Shown: in pieces, positions 43,073 through 50,944 of the stretch
How positions within the stretch are numbered: the first letter of the stretch is position 1
Layout: every line of letters starts with the position of its first letter
NCBI RefSeq assembly: GCF_001945365.1
Contig: NZ_MSTQ01000001.1
Coordinates: 1-64,000 of the forward strand
Reading direction: 5' to 3'
DNA from: Pseudomonas reinekei
Lineage (GTDB): Bacteria > Pseudomonadota > Gammaproteobacteria > Pseudomonadales > Pseudomonadaceae
DNA length: 64,000 nt
The notes under the pieces: generated by a model
Told to the model about the DNA's origin: nothing
The model's input: only the letters and a program-made list of their open reading frames with translations
Databases searched by the model: none
Position numbers and translations under genes: made by a program

Positions 43073-43943
43073 GCGACGGTCTCAGCTTTTGACGCCCAGA
43101 TCGACCTGGGTCATGTGGCTGCGAATGGTGAACAGGTCATCACCCGAGAGAATCGTACTGCGCGCAAGCAAATGTCCGCTCTTCCAGTTCGACAAACCCA
43201 GTTCCGGCTTGTTGAGCGCGTTTTAACCATCAACCCGACGGGTGATGCCGTTGCCAACAAAAGGCGCGTTGACGGCGTTGTAGAAGCGCGCTCCTTCGTC
43301 GCGGCATCGTCGCTGATCAGCGATACGGCGAACTGCGGGCTGTAGCGATTGAACCGACCAAGCGCCACCAATGCCGTGCAGGCTGACGGCGGTGCCGGCC
43401 TGTTGCGCGATGCTGCCCAACTGACTGGCGGCGCGATGCGTTCAGAAAGCGTTTTGCAGGCTTGGACTTTTTTGAATATCAATGACCTCGCATAAGACGC
43501 TGATGTTCGGGCCTTATGACAACGCCTCGCTAGATTATTTCACCCAGCACAATTAAGTCATGACATCCCTGCTGGTTCTCTAATTGTCCATAGATGGGGA
43601 GACTTAATTCAGAAGCAATTGACTCATTTCGGGTTAATGCAGTGTCCATCCAGGGAGTTTTCACATGATTGATGTCGCTCATTCCTGCGACGGTAACCGC
43701 TGGTTGGACGCCCCAGCCATGGCCGATACCGAATACGAAGGTGGCTTTCTGCTGCCCCAATTGATGGGAGCGCTGGCTAGCGAGTCCAGAGCGGCCCCTG
43801 TTACGCACCGATCTAGTAAGTATCAGAACGATACTTCGCTTTTGACACCACGCGCGACGTTTTTGCGTGCATTGAAACTTCGTTTTCCTCCCCTTTAACG
43901 ACAATCAACAGTTCATGTGTTGTGTGCCTTGCAGAGAATTGAG
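43073..43943. other. Decayed sequence, no intact gene
   Basis: The minus strand between 43090 and 43430 contains protein-like stretches in more than one frame, such as FYNAVNAPFVGNGITRRVDG and then SGDDLFTIRSHMTQVDLGVK with a stop between. This suggests the 3' end of an unidentified lost gene. Around 43530-43790 the minus strand reads ATFVFGIGHGWGVQPAVTVA, also unidentified. Neither is supported as a working gene. Confidence 0.4.
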
Positions 43944-45305
43944 ATGACCTACGATTTTGATTTATTTGTAGTTGGTGCAGGTTCCGGCGGTGTGCGGGCA
44001 GCGCGTTTTGCCGCCGCGTTCGGCGCGAAAGTAGCGGTAGCCGAGAGTCGCTACCTCGGTGGCACATGCGTCAACGTCGGTTGTGTGCCAAAGAAACTGC
44101 TGGTCTACGGCTCGCATTTCGCTGACGACTTCGAACAGGCCGAGGGCTTTGGTTGGACGGCCGGCAAGGCGCAATTCAACTGGGAAAAATTGATCTCTAA
44201 TAAGAATCGCGAGATCGAACGACTCAACGGGATTTACCGCAATTTGCTGATCAACAGCAGCGTGACCTTGCTCGAAGGCCATGCACGGCTGGCCGATGCC
44301 CATCACGTTGAAATCAACGGCCAACGTTATAGCGCTGAGCACATTCTGATTGCCACCGGCGGATGGCCACAGATCCCGGATATTCCAGGTCATGAGCACG
44401 CAATCACTTCGAATGAAGCATTCTTTCTGAAACAACTGCCCAAGCGAGTATTGGTGGTTGGCGGTGGTTACATCGCCGTCGAATTTGCCGGCATCTTCAA
44501 TGGACTGGGTGCCGACACCAGCCTACTGTATCGCGGTGAGCTATTCCTGCGCGGATTTGACAAATCGGTTCGTATGCACCTGGTGCAAGAGCTGACTAAA
44601 CGGGGTCTGCAATTGCAGTTCAACACCGATATCGTGCAGATCGACAAACAAGCAGACGGCAGTTTACTGGCGACGCTTAACGACGGTCGTCAACTGGAGA
44701 CCGACAGCATTTTCTACGCCACTGGCCGCCGCGCCATGCTCGACAATCTGGGCCTGGAAAACACCCGCGTCGTACTCAATGACAAGGGTTTCATCGACGT
44801 CAACGACAACTTTGAAACCCGCGAACCATCGATTCTGGCATTGGGCGATGTGATTGGCCGGGTGCAATTGACCCCGGTCGCCACGGCGGAAGGCATGGCG
44901 GTCGCGCGTCGCCTGTTCAAACCCGAAGACTATCGCCCGGTGAATTACCGCCACATTCCCACCGCGGTGTTCAGCCAGCCCAACATCGGCACCGTTGGGC
45001 TGACGGAGGAACAGGCGCTGGAGCATGGCCACAAAGTGCTGATTTTCGAGAGCCGGTTCAAGCCGATGAAGCTGACGCTCACAGAATCGTCCGAGCAGAC
45101 GCTAATGAAACTGGTGGTGGACGCCCAGACGGATCGTGTGCTGGGCGCCCACATGGTCGGCCCCGACGCCGGTGACATCATCCAGGGGCTGGCCATCGCG
45201 CTCAAGGCCGGTGCTACCAAGCGCCTGTTCGATGAAACCATCGGCATCCACCCGACCTCGGCAGAAGAGTTCGTGACCCTACGTACGCCTGTATCCGGCA
45301 GATGA
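43944..45305 (+). CDS. gor: Glutathione-disulfide reductase
   Basis: A 453-aa FAD-dependent pyridine-nucleotide disulfide oxidoreductase. The FAD motif is [16 protein letters not shown], the redox-active pair is [13 protein letters not shown], the NADPH motif is [15 protein letters not shown], and the C-terminal interface motif is [14 protein letters not shown] with the acid/base His. It reduces GSSG with NADPH in the cytoplasm. ATG 43944 is the start of homology. It stands alone within a stress cluster that also has a GST and a glutaredoxin. Confidence 0.88.
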   Translation: MTYDFDLFVVGAGSGGVRAARFAAAFGAKVAVAESRYLGGTCVNVGCVPKKLLVYGSHFADDFEQAEGFGWTAGKAQFNWEKLISNKNREIERLNGIYRNLLINSSVTLLEGHARLADAHHVEINGQRYSAEHILIATGGWPQIPDIPGHEHAITSNEAFFLKQLPKRVLVVGGGYIAVEFAGIFNGLGADTSLLYRGELFLRGFDKSVRMHLVQELTKRGLQLQFNTDIVQIDKQADGSLLATLNDGRQLETDSIFYATGRRAMLDNLGLENTRVVLNDKGFIDVNDNFETREPSILALGDVIGRVQLTPVATAEGMAVARRLFKPEDYRPVNYRHIPTAVFSQPNIGTVGLTEEQALEHGHKVLIFESRFKPMKLTLTESSEQTLMKLVVDAQTDRVLGAHMVGPDAGDIIQGLAIALKAGATKRLFDETIGIHPTSAEEFVTLRTPVSGR

Positions 45306-45448
45306 TGGCAGGCAACCAACTCACGACTTTTACTAACAGTCTTGCTATGAAGTCCACTTATCTCGTCACGAAGGACCTGAGCTCGTCGACCTGCATCTGG
45401 CACCAGCTTGCGCTCACCTGTCGATGACCCGGAGGTCGAGCAAGTATT

Positions 45449-45550
45449 GGCCCTGTAGGAGCTGCCGCAGGCGGCGATCTTTTGATTTTGTTTTTAAAAC
45501 AAGATCAAAGGATCGCCGCCTCGTTTCACTCGATAACTCCTACAGGGGCC
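45449..45550. repeat. Large nested palindrome (REPIN-like)
   Basis: Outer arms GGCCCTGTAGGAG / CTCCTACAGGGGCC enclose inner arms GGCGGCGATC.TTTGAT / ATCAAAGGATCGCCGCC. The central AT-rich turn can also pair (TTTGATTTTGTTT / AAAACAAGATCAAAG). Paired CTCCTACA-type REP sequences in opposite orientation are typical non-autonomous repeats of P. fluorescens genomes. It fills the gap between gor and cynR. Confidence 0.7.
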
Positions 45551-45590
45551 AACCTGTCTGCAGTTAATCAATAACAGTCCACTTCGCTAT

Positions 45591-45617
45591 ACAATGCAGC
45601 GCATAAGCAGTGCTATA
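45591..45617. promoter_or_regulatory. Probable CynR box at the cynR promoter
   Basis: ACAATGCAGCGCATAAG (45591-45607) followed by CAGTGCTATAG. The first 17 bases match the sequence at 54938-54954 upstream of cynS at 15 positions, and both are followed by CTATAG. The dyad ATAAG-N4-GCTAT resembles a LysR box. It ends 14 bases before the cynR ATG, so autoregulation is likely. Confidence 0.6.
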
Positions 45618-45630
45618 GAGGAGAGTTCTT

Positions 45631-46515
45631 ATGCTGCTGCGCCATTTGCGCTATTTGTTGGCCGTCGCCGATAACGGCGGCTTCACCCGCGCTGCAGAGG
45701 CGCTGCATGTTTCCCAGCCGACCCTGTCGCAACAGATCCGGCAACTGGAAGAAACCCTGGGTGTCGTGCTGTTCGACCGAACCTCGCGTACCGTCAAACC
45801 GACCGATGCGGGGCAGGCTTACATCGAATGCGCGCGTCGCGTGCTGGTGGAACTTGCGGCCGGCAAGCGGGCGCTGCACGATGTAAAGGACCTGTCGCGC
45901 GGCACCCTGCGCCTGGCCATGACGCCGACGTTCATGGCGTATCTGGTCGGGCCTTTGATGCGCGACTACATGGCCCTCTATCCCAACATCCATCTGGAAA
46001 TCTTCGAGTTGTCGATGGACGATATCGAAACCGGCCTGGCGGATGATTCGCTGGATATCGCCATTGCGTTCGATGATGTGAGAAACGCCGACATCGAAAC
46101 GATCCCGGCCTATACCGAAACCCTGGGTTTGATGGTGGGACGCGATCACCCGTTGTACGACTGCAGGACGCCGTTGACCGCCGAGCAGGTGGCGCAACTG
46201 CAATTCGCACTGCTGACGCCGGACTTCGCCACCCGCGTATGCATCGATGAGTATTTCGTCAAGACGCAGATCACTCCCCAAGTGGTGATCGAGGTCAACT
46301 CGGTCAATACCTTGCTGGAAGTGATTCGGCACACGGCGGTCGCCACCATTCTTCCGGAACCCATCGCTACCCAGGACCGCGCCCTGCGCAAGATCGCGTT
46401 GCTGGATAAGGGACCGCAACGGGGCGCCTCGTTGCTGCGACGCAAGAACAACTACCACAGCGCGGCGTCAGTGGCCTTCATGGACTTGATGGTAGGCGTG
46501 TCAGTGGGTCAGTAG
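45631..46515 (+). CDS. cynR: LysR-family regulator, CynR-like
   Basis: A 294-aa LysR protein that reads very close to E. coli CynR. The helix-turn-helix is GGFTRAAEALHVSQPTLSQQ, followed by GKRALHDVKDLSRGTLRLAM and an effector domain with VVIEVNSVNTLLEVIRHTAV and LLRRKNNYHSAA. CynR activates the cyanase operon in response to cyanate and represses its own gene. Here cynS/cynT lie about 8 kb away on the other strand rather than next to it. A GAGGAGAG ribosome-binding site precedes the ATG. Confidence 0.82.
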   Translation: MLLRHLRYLLAVADNGGFTRAAEALHVSQPTLSQQIRQLEETLGVVLFDRTSRTVKPTDAGQAYIECARRVLVELAAGKRALHDVKDLSRGTLRLAMTPTFMAYLVGPLMRDYMALYPNIHLEIFELSMDDIETGLADDSLDIAIAFDDVRNADIETIPAYTETLGLMVGRDHPLYDCRTPLTAEQVAQLQFALLTPDFATRVCIDEYFVKTQITPQVVIEVNSVNTLLEVIRHTAVATILPEPIATQDRALRKIALLDKGPQRGASLLRRKNNYHSAASVAFMDLMVGVSVGQ

Positions 46516-46657
46516 ACTCGATGCAAGAGTGCTGATTATTACTTCCCGTGAAATGCTGGATTGTAATTGCTGGTCATTCCTCAGTTTGGGAGGGCAGGGG
46601 AAGATAGCTCCATCGACGCGATGACCGGGTCGAACTCAAAAACAATCGGAGTACGTC

Positions 46658-47284
46658 ATGTCCCAAGCGATCAAACTTTATCGTCACCCATTGTCCGGCC
46701 ACTCTCATCGGGTTGAATTGATGCTGTCCCTGCTCGGCCTGCCGACAGAACTGGTCTTTGTGGACTTGATGAAGGGCGCACACAAAACCCCCGAGTTCCT
46801 GGCGATCAACAGTTTTGGACAAGTACCGGTGATCGATGACAACGGCACCGTACTGGCCGACTCCAACGGCATCGTGGTTTACCTGGCCGCCAAATATGGC
46901 AACGGCCAATGGCTGCCGACCGATCCGGTAGCGCTGGGCAAGGTTCAACGCTGGTTGTCAGTAGCCGCCGGTCAAATCAGTTCGGGCCCTGCCACCGCGC
47001 GATTGATTACCGTCTTTGGTGCCGGTTATGACCCAGAAGAAGCGATCAAACGTTCTCACGCCCTGCTTAAAGTCATGGAAGATGAGCTGGGTCAAAGCAA
47101 ATTCCTGGCCGGTGACAAGCCGACCGTGGCCGATGTTGCCGCCTACACGTACGTGGCTCACGCTCCCGAAGGTAACGTGGCGCTGACTGACTACCCGAAT
47201 GTCCGTGCCTGGCTGAGCAGCATCGAAGCATTGCCAAACTTCGTTGGCATGCAACGTACCGCGGTAGGCCTGCAGACGGCTTGA
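46658..47284 (+). CDS. Glutathione S-transferase family protein
   Basis: A 208-aa cytosolic GST. A thioredoxin-fold N-terminal half ([20 protein letters not shown], then FGQVPVIDD and [12 protein letters not shown]) is followed by an all-helical C-terminal half ([18 protein letters not shown]). The Ser in PLSGHSHR is the likely thiolate-activating residue. It conjugates or reduces electrophiles with glutathione. It is a single gene with its own terminator, 142 bp after cynR. Confidence 0.86.
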   Translation: MSQAIKLYRHPLSGHSHRVELMLSLLGLPTELVFVDLMKGAHKTPEFLAINSFGQVPVIDDNGTVLADSNGIVVYLAAKYGNGQWLPTDPVALGKVQRWLSVAAGQISSGPATARLITVFGAGYDPEEAIKRSHALLKVMEDELGQSKFLAGDKPTVADVAAYTYVAHAPEGNVALTDYPNVRAWLSSIEALPNFVGMQRTAVGLQTA

Positions 47285-47299
47285 TTCGATCCTCAAAGC

Positions 47300-47334
47300 G
47301 CTTGCCGGGAGAATACTTCCGGCAAGCTGCTTTT
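47300..47334 (+). terminator. Terminator after the GST gene
   Basis: Perfect nine-base stem GCTTGCCGG / CCGGCAAGC with a ten-base loop, followed by TGCTTTT. Located 16 bp after the stop. Confidence 0.7.
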
Positions 47335-47489
47335 CACGGGTTGCGCATATCCCTCAGGATTACTTTGCGTACATGCAGCCAGCCCGACGGCGCGTGCGAA
47401 AGTTGCTTTGGCCGACGATACTGGCAACCAGGTCTTACCGCTTAAGCGGCCAGACTCCTTGCGGTTCTCTCATAAAGACAAGGTCGTCT

Positions 47490-48410
47490 ATGGATCGTTT
47501 TCAAGAAATGCAGATATTCATGGCAGTAGCCGAGGAAGAAGGTTTTGCCGCGGCCGCTCGCCGGTTTAACATTTCTCCCCCCAGCGTGACCCGTGCCATC
47601 GCCGCGATGGAAGAGCGCATCGGCACACAGCTCCTTTCTCGAACCACTCGCAGCCTGCACCTCACCGAAGCGGGTCAACGCTATCTTGAGGATTGTCGGC
47701 GTATCCTCAGTGATATCGACGAGGCGGAGGAAGCAGCCGCCGGCAGTTACTCGATACCGTGCGGGCATTTGACCGTGACCGCGTCGGTGCTATTTGGCGA
47801 GTTGTTCATCGCTCCGCTGCTGGCCGACTACGTGGATCAGTTTCCTTCGGTGCACATCAATGCCTTGCTGGTGGATCGCGTCGTGAATATGGCTGATGAG
47901 GGTATCGATGTGGCCATACGCATTGGCCATTTGCATGAGTCAAATCAGCACGCAATCAAAGTCGGCGAGGTACGCCAGGTGATCTGCGGTACGCCCGATT
48001 ATTTCGAGCGCAACGGCAGGCCGCGTCATCCCGGTGAACTCAGTACCGCCAACATCGTCATGTCTTCGGCCAGTCATTTGCTGAGTGACTGGCAATTCGT
48101 CAACGACGGCAACGCACTGAGCTTTCGATTCGAACCGCGATTGGTGGTTACTGCCAATCAGGCTGCGATCAATATCGCCAGCCTGGGCTGGGGCGTCACA
48201 CGGGTGTTGTCCTACCAGGTGGCCAATCAGGTGGCAGCTGGTGAACTGGAGTTGGTGCTGGAGGATTTCGAACCGCCTGCGTTGCCCATTCAAGTGGTCT
48301 ACCTCAAGAGCGCCAGAATTGCGGCGAAGGTTCATACCTTCGTGGATTTTCTCGCGGATAGACTCGCAAAGGATTCGGCGCTCAAGGCTGTGGTGAGGGG
48401 TTCCAACTGA
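47490..48410 (+). CDS. LysR-family regulator, first of an overlapping pair
   Basis: A 306-aa LysR protein beginning MDRFQEMQIFMAVAEEEGFA, helix-turn-helix at ~18-37 (FAAAARRFNISPPSVTRAIA), with the usual effector domain. Its TGA overlaps the ATG of the next LysR gene by one base (TGATG), so the two are co-translated. The pair are paralogs. AAGGTCGTCT before ATG 47490 may serve as ribosome-binding site. The target is unknown; the GST upstream or the DJ-1-like gene downstream are candidates. Confidence 0.85.
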   Translation: MDRFQEMQIFMAVAEEEGFAAAARRFNISPPSVTRAIAAMEERIGTQLLSRTTRSLHLTEAGQRYLEDCRRILSDIDEAEEAAAGSYSIPCGHLTVTASVLFGELFIAPLLADYVDQFPSVHINALLVDRVVNMADEGIDVAIRIGHLHESNQHAIKVGEVRQVICGTPDYFERNGRPRHPGELSTANIVMSSASHLLSDWQFVNDGNALSFRFEPRLVVTANQAAINIASLGWGVTRVLSYQVANQVAAGELELVLEDFEPPALPIQVVYLKSARIAAKVHTFVDFLADRLAKDSALKAVVRGSN

Positions 48411-49321
48411 TGGATCGCTACCATGAAATGCTGATGTTCGAAGCATTATCGGAGCGACCCAGCCTGGCTGCTGCGGCCCGTCGTTTGAACGTGTCAGGAC
48501 CTACGGTCGTGCGCGCCATTGCACGGCTGGAGGAACGTCTTGGCGTGCAGCTGTTACTTCGAAGTACCCGCGGGGTATCGCTGACTGAGGCCGGTGCCGG
48601 CTTCATGGCCGATTGTTCACGCATTATCGAGGCCATCGAAGACGCGGAGGCTTCGGCCAAGGGCTTGCACGTTCAGGCCAAAGGCAATCTCAAGGTGCTG
48701 ATGCCTTTGCTGTTCAGCCGTTACGTCATGACCTCGATTCTCTCGGACTACATGAATCTGTACCCCGAGGTAAAGGTTTTTGCGCAATACCATGATCGTT
48801 TTCCGAACATGAACGAAGAGGGCATCGATGTGGCTGTGCTGGTCGGGCATCTGCCCAGTTCGTCATTGATCGCACGACAAGTAGGCCATGTGCGCGCGAT
48901 GGTCTGCAGCAGTCCTGCTTATTTGGCTACTCACGGTGAGCCCGGCGTACCGGAGGATCTGCGAGATCATCGCCTGGTCGCCACCCATGCTTATCGAGAC
49001 AGGGTCCAGTGGGGCTTTCACCACAACGGTGAGGTCAATCACTTGAAAGCCCGGACACGGATCAGTTGCGCGACAGTGCAGGCGGCCATCGATGCGGCCG
49101 CACATGGCGCCGGTATTACCCGCTGCCTGAGCTATCCGTTGTACGAGTATTTGAATACTGGGCGATTACGCCGTGTATTACAGCCCTTTGAATTACCGGC
49201 GCTGCCGGTGCATGTGGTGTACCGCGAGGGGCGCAAGGCCTCGATGCGGGTACGCAGCTTCGTTGACCACATCGTCGAAGGCCTGCGCGAACATCCGGCG
49301 ATGCAGCCGGATGCTGATTAA
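48410..49321 (+). CDS. LysR-family regulator, second of an overlapping pair
   Basis: A 303-aa LysR protein starting MDRYHEMLMFEALSERPSLA, parallel to its neighbour (MDRFQEMQIF...). The helix-turn-helix is SLAAAARRLNVSGPTVVRAI. Shared features include EEGIDVA and the ending LPALPVHVVY versus LPIQVVY, which indicate tandem duplication. Co-translation suggests similar levels of both and possibly heteromers. The divergent or downstream target is not clear; the DJ-1-like gene follows 158 bp later. Confidence 0.85.
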   Translation: MDRYHEMLMFEALSERPSLAAAARRLNVSGPTVVRAIARLEERLGVQLLLRSTRGVSLTEAGAGFMADCSRIIEAIEDAEASAKGLHVQAKGNLKVLMPLLFSRYVMTSILSDYMNLYPEVKVFAQYHDRFPNMNEEGIDVAVLVGHLPSSSLIARQVGHVRAMVCSSPAYLATHGEPGVPEDLRDHRLVATHAYRDRVQWGFHHNGEVNHLKARTRISCATVQAAIDAAAHGAGITRCLSYPLYEYLNTGRLRRVLQPFELPALPVHVVYREGRKASMRVRSFVDHIVEGLREHPAMQPDAD

Positions 49322-49479
49322 GCGTGTGCAGCGCACGCAACTTGCACTGATACAGATGCCCATTGGGTATTTCAGTGAGCGAAATAGTGGATTGTATTTT
49401 GTGGTCGTTCTTTGTACGGCAGTTAAGGCGGAGCATAAGCACACGCTCTTCCATGCTGCACAGCAGAGGTTCATGACCG

Positions 49480-50103
49480 ATGAAACGCGTGCTTATGTTA
49501 CTGGCCAACGGTGTAGAGCCCCTGGAAATGGCCGCTTTTACCGATGTGCTTGGCTGGGCCAACCTGCTGGGTGATCACCCTGTGGAACTTGTCAACGCCG
49601 GCCTTCGCAGAAAGATCGTGACCACCTTCGGTCTCATGCTCAATCCGAGTTTTTTATTGAGCGATCTGGACGTGAGCAGCTTCGATGCCCTGGCACTGCC
49701 GGGTGGTTTTGAACCGTCGGGTTTTTACGAGGAAGCCTTGAGCGAACCCTTCCTGGCGACCATCCGGCATTTCGTCGAAGCCGGTAAACCCGTTGCCAGC
49801 GTTTGCGTGTCTTCCGTGTGCCTGGGCGTGGCCGGCGTGCTGCGTGACAGGAACGCCACGACTTACCACCAGGAGGGCGGCAAGCGGAAAAACCAACTGT
49901 TGGAAACCGGTGCACGCTTTGTCGATCGCCCCGTGGTTGTCGATGACCAGATCATCACTTCAAGCGGGCCGGGGACTGCCACCGAAGTTGCATTCGTACT
50001 GCTGGAAAAAATAACCAGCGTCGAAAACGCCGCTTTTATCCGCAAGAAAATGCGCTTCGCCACCCCCGACCGTGATTGGTATGACACGCCGCAAGTGCCC
50101 TGA
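49480..50103 (+). CDS. DJ-1/PfpI family protein
   Basis: A 207-aa DJ-1/ThiJ/PfpI fold protein. The nucleophile-elbow region is PVASVCVSSVCLGVAG, with two Cys of which the second has the GxxCxG-like place, and an early acidic residue in NGVEPLEMAAFTDVL as partner. It resembles YajL/ThiJ and AraC-type DJ-1 domains. Such proteins act as glyoxalase or deglycase-like or redox-protective enzymes; the precise role is unknown. It is followed 44 bp later by the cysteine hydrolase in the same direction, so a two-gene operon is likely. Confidence 0.82.
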   Translation: MKRVLMLLANGVEPLEMAAFTDVLGWANLLGDHPVELVNAGLRRKIVTTFGLMLNPSFLLSDLDVSSFDALALPGGFEPSGFYEEALSEPFLATIRHFVEAGKPVASVCVSSVCLGVAGVLRDRNATTYHQEGGKRKNQLLETGARFVDRPVVVDDQIITSSGPGTATEVAFVLLEKITSVENAAFIRKKMRFATPDRDWYDTPQVP

Positions 50104-50147
50104 AATGATCAACCCACTCCTGATCGACTTTTTACCAAGGTAACCGT

Positions 50148-50693
50148 ATGACTAACACAGCACTCATCGTCGTTGATATTCAGAACGACTATTTTTCCGG
50201 CGGCAAATGGGAACTCAATGCTACTGACGCGGCTGCTGACAATGCGGCTCGTGTGATTGGAGCAGCACGTGAGCGGGGTGACTTGGTCATCCATATCCGT
50301 CACGAGACTTTAGCCCCTAATGCACCGTTTTTTGTTCCAGGCTCCGACGGCGCGCAATTGCACGAGAATGTGCGCAATCTTGGGGACGAGTTGGTCATCG
50401 TCAAACACTTCATGAACCCGTACCGCGAAACTCAATTGCTCGAAGTGCTTGAGCACAACGAGATTGAACGGGTCACCGTGGTCGGCAACATGAGCCACAT
50501 GTGCATCGATGCAGTCACCCGCGCGTCTGACGATTTCGGGTTTGAGACGACCGTTATTCACGATGCCTGTACGACCCATGATCTGGAATTCAACAACGTC
50601 AAGGTTCCTGCGCATCTGGTGCATGCGGCGTTCATGGCCGCCTTAAAGTTCGGGTACGCCGAAGTGCTGAGCACTGACGAGTATGTGGCCTAG
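50148..50693 (+). CDS. Isochorismatase-like cysteine hydrolase
   Basis: A 181-aa cysteine hydrolase with the complete Asp-Lys-Cys triad: Asp in VVDIQNDYFSGG, Lys in IVKHFMNPY and Cys in GNMSHMCIDAVTRA. The family includes nicotinamidase, isochorismatase and amide, carbamoyl or biuret hydrolases. Its place beside DJ-1 and cyn genes suggests a small amide or carbamoyl substrate, but this is inference. A CCAAGGTAACC ribosome-binding site lies before ATG 50148. Confidence 0.85.
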   Translation: MTNTALIVVDIQNDYFSGGKWELNATDAAADNAARVIGAARERGDLVIHIRHETLAPNAPFFVPGSDGAQLHENVRNLGDELVIVKHFMNPYRETQLLEVLEHNEIERVTVVGNMSHMCIDAVTRASDDFGFETTVIHDACTTHDLEFNNVKVPAHLVHAAFMAALKFGYAEVLSTDEYVA

Positions 50694-50726
50694 GGTTTCG
50701 ATTCTGCTGGCGAAAAGGGTGACCCA

Positions 50727-50828
50727 ATGTTCAGTCTTTCCAATGCTGTCGATTACTACTGGCCAACACCCGACGGGCAGAAAGTCGCCATTTTTCTGGA
50801 AGAATCGGAACGCTTCATGAGGCTGTAA
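50727..50828 (+). pseudogene. 33-codon N-terminal remnant of a GST
   Basis: ATG 50727 reads MFSLSNAVDYYWPTPDGQKV and ends after AIFLEESERFMRL. The YYWPTPDGQKVAIFLEE stretch is the first beta-alpha unit of YfcG/YghU-type glutathione S-transferases (usual length 200-290 aa). The rest has been lost. It sits in the 250-bp gap between the cysteine hydrolase and the fusion reductase. Confidence 0.55.
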
Positions 50829-50944
50829 AGCACAGAGTTGAAGATCACCGGCAACTGCGTATCAGACCCCGTTGCCGGGGATTCAACCATTCCTCGCCGG
50901 GCGGCGGGTGAAGGGCACCTGTTTACGAATGCGTAGAGGTGATC

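Noticed and set aside
43491..43498. A third CGCATAAG, as in the CynR boxes
   Set aside because: Only 8 bases match, there is no CTATAG partner at the right distance, and an 8-mer is expected about twice by chance in this window.
43665..43898. 77-aa plus-strand ORF before gor
   Set aside because: No ribosome-binding site of note or recognisable domain; the reverse frame is equally plausible and also unsupported.
43944..45305. RclA (copper/chlorine-response oxidoreductase) instead of glutathione reductase
   Set aside because: Although near rclC, the [13 protein letters not shown] and HPTSAEE motifs and overall reading fit glutathione reductase.
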